A DNA stretch of 64,000 bases from Halorussus halophilus (GCF_008831545.1 NZ_CP044523.1:992001-1056000), one strand, 5' to 3'; positions 8,976 through 17,834 are shown, counted from the first letter of the stretch. Translations and numbers: made by a program. The notes: generated by a model not told the origin, from the sequence alone.

Positions 8976-9578
8976 ATGACACGAGAGACCGGAGAGACCG
9001 GGAATAGCGGAGAGGCAGACGGGCGGACGCGCCGCAAGTTCATCGGGGCAGTTGCCGCGGGGGGCGTCCTCGCGAGTATCGGGACTATCGTAGGGGGACA
9101 GGAGACGACCACCGGACAGGGAACGACCACTGTCGGCAACGAAACTGCGACGACCGCAGCGAACCAGACCGAAACGACGGTCGCCGAGACGACACCGGCC
9201 GAGGCTGGGACAACCGTCGTAGACCAGCGAAACATCGCGCTCGGTGCGCGACAGGGTGGCTGGCGCGGGCGCGAGCCAGAGTCGATTCGCAGGCAACGGA
9301 ACCCGCCGTTGGCGCTACGCGAGGGTCAGACGTACCGAGTCACGTGGCGGAACCTCGACGGACTCCCGCACAACTTCTCGTTCTTCGACGACCAAGGATT
9401 CCGGATGCCGATAATCACGATCGACGGCGAGGAGGTCAGACGAACCCCAGTGGTCAGTCAGCGCGGAGCGACACAGACGTTCGAATTCACCGCTGACCCG
9501 GGGATAGAGGCGTACATCTGTAACGTCCATCCGCTCACCATGCGAGGTAACGTCTTCGTCTGGACGGGTGAGATTTGA
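8976..9578 (+). CDS. Tat-exported blue copper protein (cupredoxin)
   Basis: This 200-residue protein starts with a Tat signal (RTRRKFIGAVAAGG). A Thr-rich spacer (about 48-80) follows, then a plastocyanin/azurin-like domain (about 85-200). Type-1 copper ligands are evident: His in GLPHNF, then Cys, His and Met in the compact CNVHPLTM. It is expected to carry single electrons on the outer face of the membrane. The domain is clearly paralogous to the N-terminal domain of the next gene (shared GLPHNF, VSQRGATQ, VHP..MRG), so the pair probably arose by tandem duplication. There is no C-terminal anchor. Confidence 0.85.
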   Translation: MTRETGETGNSGEADGRTRRKFIGAVAAGGVLASIGTIVGGQETTTGQGTTTVGNETATTAANQTETTVAETTPAEAGTTVVDQRNIALGARQGGWRGREPESIRRQRNPPLALREGQTYRVTWRNLDGLPHNFSFFDDQGFRMPIITIDGEEVRRTPVVSQRGATQTFEFTADPGIEAYICNVHPLTMRGNVFVWTGEI

Positions 9579-9731
9579 CCGGGGAACCTCCCGTCGAGCG
9601 ATGATTTTCAGCGGCGAGAATCGAAAGAAGCGCCGGTAATCTCCGTTACGAACGGTGAAATCGAGAGTATTCCTGATACCCGCCGAACGTTTATGTGCGA
9701 CTTCGTGGAGGTTCTTTGGGGGAATGGGGAG

Positions 9732-11747
9732 ATGACACGTACACCAGACGAAAGAGCGAACAGCACAACTCAGACGAGACGACGATTTTTACAGGCAGTC
9801 GCGGCAGGAGGCATCGCCGGGGGCATCGGTCTGACTGGCGCACGGGCACAGGAGACGACCTTAGAGTTCGGCGGCCAGCGCTCGGGATGGGTCGGCCGCG
9901 CGCCAGCGGCAATCGAAGGCCAAACGAATCCGACGCTACAGTTAGAGGCGGGTCGGACGTACACGGTTCGCTGGGAGAACGTGGACGGCCTCCCGCACAA
10001 CTTCGCGTTTCTGGACCCGGACGGGAACAGCATCCCGGTCATCCAGACCGACGACGGGGCGGTCGCCGAGACTGAAATAGTCTCACAACGAGGCGCGACA
10101 CAGGAGTTCCAGTTCGTCGCCGAACCAGCGATTGCGACGTACTTCTGCGTCGTCCACCCGAATTCGATGCGGGGGGGCGTCGAGGTTCGGGGCGGAGGGG
10201 CGACGACGACCGCGGGCGAGGAGACGACCCAACGACCAGAACGCTTCGTGCCACGGGGGCCGACTGTCGGACTCCAACAGGTGGCTGGCGACCCAATTCA
10301 ACAGCCAGTCGGGTTCGCGGTCGCCGACGAGGACCGCGACCGACGGTTCGTCGTGGACCAGAACGGGCAGATATACGTCCACGGACCGGACGGTATCGAA
10401 TCCGAACCGTTCCTCGACGTGCAGGAGAAGTTGGTCTCGCTCCGGAGCGACTTCGACGAGCGCGGACTGCTCGGGTTGGCGTTCCATCCGGAGTTCCAAG
10501 ACAACGGCCGGTTCTTCGTACGTTACAGCGCGCCGTTGCGCCCGGAGGACTTCGTCGGCCCCGACCGAGAGGGGACGCCGAAGGACTTCGACCACACGTT
10601 CGTCCTCTCTGAGTACCAAACGACAGACGATGGGAGTGCTGCTCGACCGGACTCCGAGCGAATCCTCCTGGAGATTCCGGAACCGCAGTTCAACCACAAC
10701 GCGGGCGACCTCGCGTTCGGTCCGGACGGCTACCTCTACGTGGCGGTCGGCGACGGTGGCGGTGCGAACGACTCCGACATGGGCCACGTGCCCGACTGGT
10801 ACGACGACAACGAGGGCGGCAACGGCCAAGACGTGACCGAGAACCTGTTGGGGAGCATTCTGCGCATCGACGTAGACAACGAGGAAGACGGGAGACGGTA
10901 CGCCATCCCAGACGACAACCCGCTCGTCGGCACCGACGCGTTCCCCGAACACTACGCGTGGGGGCTTCGGAACCCGTGGCGTATGTCGTTCAACGACGGC
11001 GAACTGTTCGTCGCGGACGTCGGCCAGAACCTCTTCGAAGAGGTGAACATCGTCGAACGGGGCGGCAACTACGGGTGGAACGTCAAGGAAGCGACGCACT
11101 GTTTCAGCCCCGCGAGTCCGGACGAACCGCCGGAGAACTGTCCGGATTCGACGCCGGACGGCGTGCGCGGTGGAGAGCCACTCATCGACCCCGTCATCGA
11201 GTATCCACACACGTTCCAGAACCAATCGGTCGGCATCTCGGTCACCGGCGGCTACGTCGCGCAGAGCGACACCGTCGGCGAGCTACAGAGTCGGTACGTG
11301 TTCGGTGACTGGAGTCGTTCGTTCAGCGAACCGCGCGGGCGGCTGTTCGTGGCGACTCGTCCAGAAGCGGGGGAAACCGAAACTGCTGAGGAAACGACGA
11401 CTGACACAGCACAAGCGGGAGACGGCGACGGACTCTGGTCGTTCGAAGAACTCGTCGTCGAAAACAGCCCGAACGGCGAAGTCAACCGGTTCGTCCTCGC
11501 CTTCGGTCGGGACCGAAACGGAGACCTGTACGTCTGTACGAGCGAGACACCGAGCGTGAGCGGTTCCGGTAGCGTCTACAAAATCGTCCCTCCGGGAGAA
11601 GGCGACCAGATTTCGCCGCCGGTCCAAGCGACGACTACTGCCGGGGAGACGACGACCGGCGGTGGTGAGACGACGACTTCCGATGGGGAAGCGACGACTG
11701 TCGAAGAAACGACGTCTGCCCCAGAGACGACCGAAGAGAGCGGATAG
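9732..11747 (+). CDS. Cupredoxin fused to PQQ-type sugar dehydrogenase
   Basis: This 671-residue secreted protein has a Tat signal (TRRRFLQAVAAGG), then a cupredoxin domain (about 38-150) with copper ligands in GLPHNF and CVVHPNSM. A short Thr-rich linker precedes a six-bladed beta-propeller (about 175-620) of the glucose/sorbosone dehydrogenase family (GLLGLAFHPEF, FNHNAGDLAFGPDGYLYVAVGDGG, YAWGLRNPWRMSF, GGNYGWN). The tail is a Thr/Glu/Gly-rich spacer. Such propellers oxidise sugars with PQQ; the fused copper domain could take electrons directly from the cofactor. I prefer the ATG at 9732, after a GGGGAG ribosome-binding site, to the one at 9693, because it gives a normal Tat signal. Substrate is unknown. 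Confidence 0.85.
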   Translation: MTRTPDERANSTTQTRRRFLQAVAAGGIAGGIGLTGARAQETTLEFGGQRSGWVGRAPAAIEGQTNPTLQLEAGRTYTVRWENVDGLPHNFAFLDPDGNSIPVIQTDDGAVAETEIVSQRGATQEFQFVAEPAIATYFCVVHPNSMRGGVEVRGGGATTTAGEETTQRPERFVPRGPTVGLQQVAGDPIQQPVGFAVADEDRDRRFVVDQNGQIYVHGPDGIESEPFLDVQEKLVSLRSDFDERGLLGLAFHPEFQDNGRFFVRYSAPLRPEDFVGPDREGTPKDFDHTFVLSEYQTTDDGSAARPDSERILLEIPEPQFNHNAGDLAFGPDGYLYVAVGDGGGANDSDMGHVPDWYDDNEGGNGQDVTENLLGSILRIDVDNEEDGRRYAIPDDNPLVGTDAFPEHYAWGLRNPWRMSFNDGELFVADVGQNLFEEVNIVERGGNYGWNVKEATHCFSPASPDEPPENCPDSTPDGVRGGEPLIDPVIEYPHTFQNQSVGISVTGGYVAQSDTVGELQSRYVFGDWSRSFSEPRGRLFVATRPEAGETETAEETTTDTAQAGDGDGLWSFEELVVENSPNGEVNRFVLAFGRDRNGDLYVCTSETPSVSGSGSVYKIVPPGEGDQISPPVQATTTAGETTTGGGETTTSDGEATTVEETTSAPETTEESG

Positions 11748-11752
11748 AACGG

Positions 11753-13681
11753 TTATTCGAGGAAGGAAACGTCGGTTTCCTTGTTCTCGACTTCAGCGTC
11801 GAGGTGGTCGCGGAAGCGCTCGATTTCGACGTCGTTCTCGTCGCGCTCCTTGCGGTCGCGCACCGAGACGGTCTGGTCTTCCTCCTCGTCGTCGCCGACG
11901 ATGAGCATGTACGGCACGTTGTCGTCGTGGGCCTGCTGAATCTTCTTGCCGACCGTCCACGAGCGGTCCTCGATTTCGACGCGGAAGTCGTCCAGATACC
12001 GGTTCTGCAACTGCTTCGCGTAGCCGATGTTGTCGTCGCTCACAGGCAGGATGCGAACCTGCTCGGGTGCGAGCCACGTCGGGAACTTCCCGTTGAAGTG
12101 CTCTATCATGACGCCCATGAACCGCTCGAACGTGCCGAGCAGCGCGCGGTGGACCATCACCGGGCGGTGTTCCTCGTTGTCCTCGCCCGTGTAGGTCAGG
12201 TCGAGGCGCTCGGGGATGTTGAAGTCCAACTGGACCGTGCCGATGGTCCACTCGCGGCCGATGGCGTCCACGGCGTTGATACCGATTTTCGGACCGTAGA
12301 AGGCGGCTTCGCCAACTTCGACGTCGTATTCCAGATTCTCGGACGCGAGGGCGTCTTTCAGTGCGTCGGTGGCGGTCTCCCAGATATCGTCGCTACCGAC
12401 CGCGTTGTCGCCTTTCGTCTCCAGTTTGTACTTCACTTCGAGACCGAAGTGGCCGTAGATGTCGTCGATAGCGCCGAGTACGTCCACGATTTCGCCCCGA
12501 ATCTGGTCTTCTCGGATGAACGCGTGGCCGTCGTCCTGCGTGAATCCTCGGACTCGGAGCAGTCCCGACAACTCGCCCGACTGTTCGTTGCGGTAGCAGG
12601 TGCCGAACTCCGAGAACCGAACCGGCAAGTCGCGGTAGGAGTGTTGCTTGCGGTCGAAGACGTTGGCGTGGTTCGCGCAGTTCATCGGCTTGAGACCGTA
12701 CTCGGTCTCGTCCTGTTCCCACGCGAACATCTCACCCGCTTCCTTGAAGTTGTCGTAGTGGCCGGTCGGCTTCCACAGTTCGGCCTTGTTGAGTTCGGGC
12801 GTCCACACTTCCTCGTAGCCGAGTTCGTCGTTCTTCGTGCGGACGTACTCTTCGAGTTCGCGGCGAATCGTCATGCCGTTCGGATGGAAGTGGACACAGC
12901 CCGGTGAGTAGTCGGGGATGGAGAACAGGTCCATCTCTTGACCGATTTTGCGGTGGTCGCGCTCTTCGGCTTCCTTGCGTCGCTGGATGAACTCCTCTAG
13001 TTCCTCCTCGCTCTCGAAGGCGGTGCCGTAGACGCGGGTCAGCATCTCGTTCTCTTCGTCGCCGCGCCAGTAGGCACCCGAGATGTTCAGGAGTGCGAAC
13101 CCGCCGATTTCGCCCGTCGATTCGACGTGCGGACCCTTACAGAGGTCTTCGAACTCGCCTTGCTCGTAGAACGAAATCGTCTCCTCGTCTGCGGCCTCTG
13201 TCTCCAGAATCTCGCGCTTGAACTCGTTGTCCTCGTAGACCTCGAACGCCTCGTCGCGAGACCGCTCGAACCGTTCGATGTCGTAGTCCTCCGCGATGAT
13301 GTCGTAGGCTTCTTCTTCGATTTCTTCGAGGTCTTCTTCGTCCAAATCGACACCGTAGATGTCGTAGTAGAAGCCGTCGTCCGTCCACGGGCCGATGGTT
13401 AACTTCGCGTCGGGGTAGAGTCGCTGGAGGGCTTGTGCGAAGACGTGAGCGCCGGAGTGGCGAAGTACGTCGAGGTACTCCTCGCTCTGGTCTGTGACGA
13501 TTTCGATGCGTACGTCCTCGTGGAGTTCAGTCGCCTTGTCTACGAGGTCGCCGTTCACGACACCTGCGACGGTGTCTCGCCCGAGTCCGGGCCCGATTTC
13601 GTACGCGACGTCCTCGACAGACGAGCCCTCCGACAGCTCCAACTCGGAGCCGTCTGGGAGGGTGACGGTGATCTGGCTCAT
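11753..13681 (-). CDS. thrS: Threonyl-tRNA synthetase
   Basis: This 642-residue class II synthetase charges tRNA-Thr. The order is TGS domain (1-60), second additional domain with editing-site histidines (HSGAH and CKGPH), catalytic core (about 240-530; [51 protein letters not shown] in parts, zinc ligands Cys/His/His), and the anticodon-binding domain (about 540-640). The TGS plus HxxxH editing arrangement is the bacterial/eukaryotic type, not the archaeal type whose N-terminal domain resembles D-aminoacyl-tRNA deacylase. This is consistent with ancient transfer into haloarchaea. It converges on the sugar dehydrogenase gene with 5 nt between the stops. Confidence 0.96.
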   Translation of the reverse strand: MSQITVTLPDGSELELSEGSSVEDVAYEIGPGLGRDTVAGVVNGDLVDKATELHEDVRIEIVTDQSEEYLDVLRHSGAHVFAQALQRLYPDAKLTIGPWTDDGFYYDIYGVDLDEEDLEEIEEEAYDIIAEDYDIERFERSRDEAFEVYEDNEFKREILETEAADEETISFYEQGEFEDLCKGPHVESTGEIGGFALLNISGAYWRGDEENEMLTRVYGTAFESEEELEEFIQRRKEAEERDHRKIGQEMDLFSIPDYSPGCVHFHPNGMTIRRELEEYVRTKNDELGYEEVWTPELNKAELWKPTGHYDNFKEAGEMFAWEQDETEYGLKPMNCANHANVFDRKQHSYRDLPVRFSEFGTCYRNEQSGELSGLLRVRGFTQDDGHAFIREDQIRGEIVDVLGAIDDIYGHFGLEVKYKLETKGDNAVGSDDIWETATDALKDALASENLEYDVEVGEAAFYGPKIGINAVDAIGREWTIGTVQLDFNIPERLDLTYTGEDNEEHRPVMVHRALLGTFERFMGVMIEHFNGKFPTWLAPEQVRILPVSDDNIGYAKQLQNRYLDDFRVEIEDRSWTVGKKIQQAHDDNVPYMLIVGDDEEEDQTVSVRDRKERDENDVEIERFRDHLDAEVENKETDVSFLE

Positions 13682-14417
13682 GTTTCTATTTCGGACGCGG
13701 ACGACGGATAACGCTTTCTACACGCGGGTTGGGAGCGTTTCCAGACGAGTTGGGGGTAGCGGGCCAACTGGCCGAAACGCCGAAGAGAGCGCGTCTCTAG
13801 CCGACTTCGTTGCCGCCGACCCCCCGATTACATATATCGAAATTTAGTTTATTCGTTGGCGTACGTCCGGAGGTTGTGTCGCTCTTAGAAGGTCGAAACT
13901 CGGTTTGGGGTGGGAAGAGAGAGTCATTCCGGAAAATAGCCCCTGATTGCAGGTGAGTGGGGTGGTACTCCAACGACCTCTCTTGATTTCGCTGGGACGA
14001 GTGTCGGGTGGCTTGTGAAAGTTGTCGAGGACGAGTGATTGTTCCCATTGCAATAGCGCGGAGATACGGAATGGAGATACGGGTTGGTGGGGGTAGTTGT
14101 ACGCGTGCGCGCACGAGAATGAGACATCCACAAAAATCAGACATAGTTAGACACCACGATAGAGTGTCTCCGGTCCGGTGTTCCCTGAAGTTCGACCGGT
14201 TCAACGCTCGACCGAGTCTGTCTTTGGACTAACCACCGTTCGACTGGATTGGTTCCCAGATTAGGGGCCACTCGGTCGAGTGAGTTCTGGTTTGCAGTTC
14301 ACGTACGTGACGTGTGTCGAGGCGATACTGAAGTCGATAAATCGGACCGGTGTGTATCGGATCGGTGCGCCGCTCCCGAGTTTAGCGGCAACTGCGAAAA
14401 CACGTTCAGAAACCGCG
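13682..14417. other. 736-nt region with no convincing gene
   Basis: Frames here have poor codon character in both strands, and GC is visibly below the neighbouring genes. The thrS promoter must lie at the left edge. AT-rich boxes (CATATATCG and TTTAGTTTATTC at about 13831-13855) could be promoters. A short direct repeat GGAGATACGG occurs twice near 14062-14081. There are no ORB-like repeats, no tRNA, and no hairpin block like the L/R elements described elsewhere. It may hold an unrecognised RNA or the remains of a lost gene. Confidence 0.4.
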
Positions 14418-14585
14418 TCAGGCTTCGGCCGAGTCGATGTCGCCGTCGATGCGGACGAGGCGGAAGTCACACTCCGGACAGCCCCACTTCGTCTTCTCTC
14501 CGAGGTGGAGATTCGTACTCGCGGTGCGGTAGAACGTGCGCTCTGTCTCGCACTGAGGGCAGTGATGGTCAAGTTCTTGGCTCAT
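14418..14585 (-). CDS. Small zinc-ribbon protein
   Basis: This 55-residue protein has two CPxC knuckles (CPQC near residue 9 and CPEC near residue 39) that would bind one zinc ion, separated by about 26 residues containing TERTFYRTASTNLHLGEKTKW. Such tiny zinc beta-ribbons are abundant in haloarchaea and mostly uncharacterised. The ATG at 14585 is preceded by a TATA-like CTTAAAC about 27 nt upstream, which excludes the longer frame that begins at 14648. Confidence 0.75.
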   Translation of the reverse strand: MSQELDHHCPQCETERTFYRTASTNLHLGEKTKWGCPECDFRLVRIDGDIDSAEA

Positions 14586-14595
14586 ATTCGGCAAT

Positions 14596-14781
14596 CTAGT
14601 TGCGGCGAAGTTTAAGATACTGGTTTCTCCCTCGCTGGACACCGTCAACAGGTTCGTGGGGCGACTTGGCGGCTGCTGTCGTGTGCCAGTACGGAGAACA
14701 GTCGCTGACGACCTCTTCTACCGGACGGACAGCGGTGTCCTTGGTGAAGACATCTACGCGGATAGCAGAGATAAACTTCAT
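14596..14781 (-). CDS. Possible 61-residue hypothetical protein
   Basis: A frame from the ATG at 14781 reads MKFISAIRVDVFTK at the start and ends GRNQYLKLRRN. Third positions are moderately GC-rich and a segment EEVVSDCSPYW looks protein-like, but no family is recognised. The promoter of the downstream zinc-ribbon gene lies inside its last codons, so the two would not need to share a transcript. It could be a real small gene, a remnant, or chance. Confidence 0.3.
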   Translation of the reverse strand: MKFISAIRVDVFTKDTAVRPVEEVVSDCSPYWHTTAAAKSPHEPVDGVQRGRNQYLKLRRN

Positions 14782-14858
14782 AGTACGATACGAATTCTCG
14801 TGTTCGATGCCACGCTGCCGTGCAGTAGTTTCATGCCCGAGAGTCCCCAAGACGGAGT

Positions 14859-15095
14859 ATGTCCATCACGCTCTATTCCCTCGATGGCTGCCCGTACTGC
14901 GAGAAAGTCCACGACGCCCTGGACGAGAAGGGCGTCGAGTACGAGACGGAGTGGGTCCAAGCACTCCACTCGAAGCGGAATGAAGTCAAACGAGTGAGCG
15001 GCCAGCGCGGTGTGCCCGTCCTCGTGAACGAGAGTCGCGGTGTGACGATGGCCGAGAGCGAGAAAATCGTCGAGTACGTCGAGGCCTCCCTCTAA
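14859..15095 (+). CDS. Glutaredoxin
   Basis: This 78-residue thioredoxin-fold protein has the dithiol active site CPYC at residues 11-14, the cis-proline segment GVPVLV and a helix ESEKIVEYVEASL. It is expected to reduce disulfides or glutathione/gamma-glutamylcysteine mixed disulfides in the cytoplasm; haloarchaea use gamma-glutamylcysteine. It forms an operon with the downstream cobalamin adenosyltransferase gene, whose ATG follows after one base. Confidence 0.9.
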   Translation: MSITLYSLDGCPYCEKVHDALDEKGVEYETEWVQALHSKRNEVKRVSGQRGVPVLVNESRGVTMAESEKIVEYVEASL

Positions 15096-15096
15096 C

Positions 15097-15630
15097 ATGA
15101 AGGTGTACACCGGGCGTGGCGACGAGGGGAAGACCGACCTCCGAGACATGTCCCGCATCTCGAAGGCGAGTCCTCGAATCGAGGCGTACGGGACCGTAGA
15201 CGAACTGAACGCTCTGGTCGGCCGCGTTCGACCCTGCGGTCACGACGATGTGGACGACCACCTTCGGGAAGTACAGAACCACCTCCACGTCGTGCAGGCG
15301 GATTTCGCGAACCCGGACCCCGACGAAGACGCCCCCGTCGTGCGGGAAGAACACGTCGAACTGCTGGAAGACTGGATGGATAGCTACGACGAGGAGTTAG
15401 AGCCGCTCCAGTCGTTTATCTTACCTGGCGGAAGCGAGTCAGGTGCGAATTTACATCACGCCAGAACCGTCTGTCGGCGGGCCGAACGGCGCGCGGTCAC
15501 GCTGCAGAACGACGAGGACATAAACGACGTTGCGGTGAAGTATCTCAACCGACTCTCGGACGCGTTGTTCGTGTTCGGCCGCGTCGTCAACCAACGCGAC
15601 GGCGTTCCGGAAGAGTCGCCGTCGTACTGA
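15097..15630 (+). CDS. Cob(I)alamin adenosyltransferase, PduO type
   Basis: This 177-residue enzyme transfers adenosyl from ATP to cob(I)alamin or cob(I)yrinic acid diamide, making the coenzyme for B12-dependent mutases and ribonucleotide reductase. The ATP-binding N-terminal motif TGRGDEGKTDL is intact, followed by EAYGTVDELNALVGRVR, ILPGGSESGANLHHARTVCRRAERR and the C-terminal KYLNRLSDALFVFGR, all diagnostic of PduO-type enzymes. It is translated directly after glutaredoxin; the link may be reduction of cobalt or shared redox need. Confidence 0.93.
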   Translation: MKVYTGRGDEGKTDLRDMSRISKASPRIEAYGTVDELNALVGRVRPCGHDDVDDHLREVQNHLHVVQADFANPDPDEDAPVVREEHVELLEDWMDSYDEELEPLQSFILPGGSESGANLHHARTVCRRAERRAVTLQNDEDINDVAVKYLNRLSDALFVFGRVVNQRDGVPEESPSY

Positions 15631-15751
15631 GTCAGCGGCGACAGCGTGAGTCCGTCGCACTGCCGTGAGGTGAGTCGTCGCACTGCCGTGGTGCGATTGA
15701 TTGCTGAGACCGACACGTTAATCCTGTTTCAGTGGTTTGGTACTTGTAAGC

Positions 15752-16303
15752 ATGCGGATACGCGAGTGGCGAGACATCGTCGAAGACGTAGTCGAAAAAG
15801 ACGTTGACCCCGAGGGCTGGCGCGCGCTCGGTGGAACTCGCGCGGGCGGCGTCGGTGAGGATATGTATCTCGGCCACCCGCGCGGTGGTGTCTACCTACT
15901 GAAGACGTACGCGAAGAACCCTTACGAAGTTCGCGGCGTCGGGACGCAAGTGGCGCGAAAGTTGGACGACGAAATCGGGTCGTTCCTCCCCGACAAAGAG
16001 CAAGAGAGTCGCTTCGCTGTCCAGAGTCCGCCGGGCGACGAGGGGCAGGCCAAGCGGCAAGCCCGGCACGTCGAGGAAGTCGTCAAAGCCCACGCAGACG
16101 CTCCGACGACTTCGAACGACTTCTTCGACGACCTGATGGACGCGCTCGACAGTCCGGCGTTCGGTCCCATCGACTACGACTTCGCCGACCGACCGGATTC
16201 CGTCGAAGACGTGTCCGAGCGGTTCGAGGAGGCCGAAGAGTTGCTGAACGAAGAACTGGACGACCTCATTGACGACGACGAAGTCGGGCGCGGCTTCCAA
16301 TAG
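15752..16303 (+). CDS. Hypothetical acidic haloarchaeal protein
   Basis: This 183-residue protein starts MRIREWRDIVEDV. Residues 1-90 look globular (GWRALGGTRAGGVGEDMYLGHPRGGVYLLKTYAKNPY in parts). The second half is strongly acidic and helical, with a stretch EEAEELLNEELDDLIDDDE near the C-terminus that may form a coiled coil. I recognise no catalytic motif or family. The ATG at 15752 is preferred over upstream TTG/GTG codons. It stands alone. Confidence 0.7.
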   Translation: MRIREWRDIVEDVVEKDVDPEGWRALGGTRAGGVGEDMYLGHPRGGVYLLKTYAKNPYEVRGVGTQVARKLDDEIGSFLPDKEQESRFAVQSPPGDEGQAKRQARHVEEVVKAHADAPTTSNDFFDDLMDALDSPAFGPIDYDFADRPDSVEDVSERFEEAEELLNEELDDLIDDDEVGRGFQ

Positions 16304-16374
16304 GTGACCGGACTATTCGTTGCTTTTCGCCGACGACGAGTAGGCTTAAGCGAGTCCGACGACACGCCACACGC

Positions 16375-16461
16375 ATGGACGCGACTGAGTGGCAGGACGA
16401 GCGAATGCTGACGGCGAAGCGAACGAAGAAGTCGAGCGCGGACGTCGCAGTTGAACGATAA
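16375..16461 (+). CDS. Leaderless 28-residue small ORF
   Basis: The ATG at 16375 sits 28 nt after a TATA-like GGCTTAAGC (16343-16351), exactly the spacing of a leaderless start, and opens 28 codons to a TAA at 16459-16461. The next gene's ATG follows after two bases in another frame. The peptide is charged (MDATEWQDERMLTAKR then a KK-rich turn). If the promoter is used as predicted, this is the first codon read on the mRNA. It may be a real microprotein or a leader that couples translation of the membrane protein gene. Confidence 0.4.
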   Translation: MDATEWQDERMLTAKRTKKSSADVAVER

Positions 16462-16463
16462 CG

Positions 16464-16664
16464 ATGGTCGGGCCACCTTCGAGCGAAGACCAGCAGGCGG
16501 CGAGGACTCGACTCAAAATCGCCATCGTCGTACTCGTGGGCGTCTCGGCGGGACTCATCACCTTCCAAGGTGGCGGGTCACTCGTCCAAATCGGGGTAGC
16601 CGTTGCCGCCGGACTTGTCCTCGGTGCGGCGTTGCTCGCTTATCTCACGCACATCGCAACTTGA
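16464..16664 (+). CDS. Small two-helix membrane protein
   Basis: This 66-residue protein has a short polar N-terminus (MVGPPSSEDQQAARTRL) and two hydrophobic helices (about 18-35 and 42-62) joined by a glycine-rich turn FQGGGS. No family is recognised. It lies two bases after the 28-residue ORF and no separate promoter is evident, so the two probably share a transcript. Confidence 0.65.
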   Translation: MVGPPSSEDQQAARTRLKIAIVVLVGVSAGLITFQGGGSLVQIGVAVAAGLVLGAALLAYLTHIAT

Positions 16665-16693
16665 ACATCGCAGTTTGAACGTCGCAACCTGGA
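16652..16693 (+). repeat. 14-bp tandem repeat, three copies
   Basis: Three head-to-tail units (CATCGCAACTTGAA, CATCGCAGTTTGAA, CGTCGCAACCTGGA) span the stop codon of the small membrane protein gene and run towards the convergent metalloprotease gene. It looks like replication slippage that may have changed the 3' end. Confidence 0.6.
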
Positions 16694-16724
16694 CTGTGGA
16701 AGAGCCGACAACGCGACTCGAATT

Positions 16725-17708
16725 CTACGGGTTCACGCGCGCGACCCACTGCTGTGGGTCGTCTAACTCGGCGTCAGTCGGCAGGTTCTCCGGTCGGTCC
16801 CAGACCGCACTGGCACCGGAGAGGCCCCGACTGGTGGCGACCCTCTCGAAGAACGTCTTGCCGCGTTCGTACTGGCGGCGTTTCATGCCGAGACCGAGCA
16901 GCCGACGCAGGAGCTTCGAGAGCGGGTCTCGGCCCTGTCTTCGTGCGTCCATCTTCTCGCGGAGGTCGGCGTACTCGTCGTCGAACGCCTCGTCCATCAG
17001 TAGCTCGGCGTACCCCTCGACAGCGGTCATCGCGGCGTCAAGTTCTCTGAAGGCTTCGCGGTCGAGTTTGCCGCTTGCGAGCGCCTCGATGCCCGATTCC
17101 ATGCGCTGTTCGAGGTGGTCCGAGAGCCACGGGGCCGCACCGAACTCGGCGGCGTGGGTTACTTCGTGGAAGGCGATCCATCGTCTAAATCGGTCGTAGT
17201 CCACGTCGAGCATGTCTGCGACGCGGTGGATGTTCGGGTGGACGAAGTACAGCGCGTGGTCTTCGGGTGTTTCGGCGAGTAGAAGCGGGTCGTACTGCCC
17301 GAGAACGTTCTTGGCGAGGACCGACAGCATCACCGACATTGTCCCCGTGTTAACAGTGCGGGCGACGCCGGGCAGGACTTCCGGGCCGTGTTCTTCGACC
17401 GGGCCCATCACGCGGCGGAACGTGTCGATGTTGGCGTCTATCCAGTGATGACGATTCTGTACTTCGATGGTGTCGGGTACGTCGAAATCGACACCTGCGA
17501 CTTCTCGGACGCGGTTCCGTGCGTCGCGTACGTCGCTGGCGTACCCTTCTCGCTCGGCCGCCGACAGTTCCAACGACCCGGACTCTGTCGCCGCCTTCGC
17601 GGCCTCCCCGACGGCATCCCAATCGATGGGCCCCTCGCCAGACGACTCGGCGATAGCCCGGACACTACGATACAGATTCACGTCTTCGAGTTGGTGTGGA
17701 GCGGTCAA
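16725..17708 (-). CDS. Zinc-dependent metalloprotease-like protein (DUF2342 type)
   Basis: This 327-residue protein has the zinc signature HEVTH at residues 181-185, followed by AAEFGAAPWLSDHLE, as in the DUF2342 family once described as associated with coenzyme F420 biosynthesis. The N-terminal half is helical (VNLYRSVRAIAESS); the C-terminal part is basic (MDARRQGRDPLSKLLRRLLGLG). Actual protease activity is unproven for the family. Its start is 29 nt from the outermost origin repeat, so its promoter region is part of the replication origin, and transcription leads away from the origin. Confidence 0.8.
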   Translation of the reverse strand: MTAPHQLEDVNLYRSVRAIAESSGEGPIDWDAVGEAAKAATESGSLELSAAEREGYASDVRDARNRVREVAGVDFDVPDTIEVQNRHHWIDANIDTFRRVMGPVEEHGPEVLPGVARTVNTGTMSVMLSVLAKNVLGQYDPLLLAETPEDHALYFVHPNIHRVADMLDVDYDRFRRWIAFHEVTHAAEFGAAPWLSDHLEQRMESGIEALASGKLDREAFRELDAAMTAVEGYAELLMDEAFDDEYADLREKMDARRQGRDPLSKLLRRLLGLGMKRRQYERGKTFFERVATSRGLSGASAVWDRPENLPTDAELDDPQQWVARVNP

Positions 17709-17736
17709 AATCTTTCTGCCGGAGCGGTGTCGGAGT

Positions 17737-17766
17737 CCCCCGACACACCATTGTCGCGGATGTAAC
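17737..17766 (-). repeat. ORB-like repeat 1
   Basis: Read on the minus strand it is GTTACATCCGCGAC then AATGGTGTGTCGGGGG, near the consensus, including the terminal G-run. It lies 29-58 nt upstream of the metalloprotease start, where its promoter must be, so Orc binding could affect that gene. Confidence 0.85.
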
Positions 17767-17810
17767 GGAGAACGTACGTCTCGGGAGGTGTGGGGAGCGG
17801 TATTGGGTTC

Positions 17811-17834
17811 GGGACACTACTGTCGCGGATGTAT
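17811..17834 (-). repeat. ORB-like repeat 2
   Basis: The minus-strand reading is ATACATCCGCGAC followed by AGTAGTGTCCC. The core is intact and the right half is weaker. It has the same orientation as repeat 1. Confidence 0.8.

Noticed and set aside
13861-13887. An eighth ORB-like repeat (GTACGTCCGGAGGTTGTGT) outside the origin
   Set aside because: Only part of the core matches (the CCGCGA segment is absent) and it is isolated and nearly 4 kb from the cluster; chance similarity is likely.
13797-14204. 135-residue minus-strand frame upstream of thrS
   Set aside because: The composition (S, T, R, P, H rich, few acidic residues) and AT-rich third positions are unlike haloarchaeal proteins.
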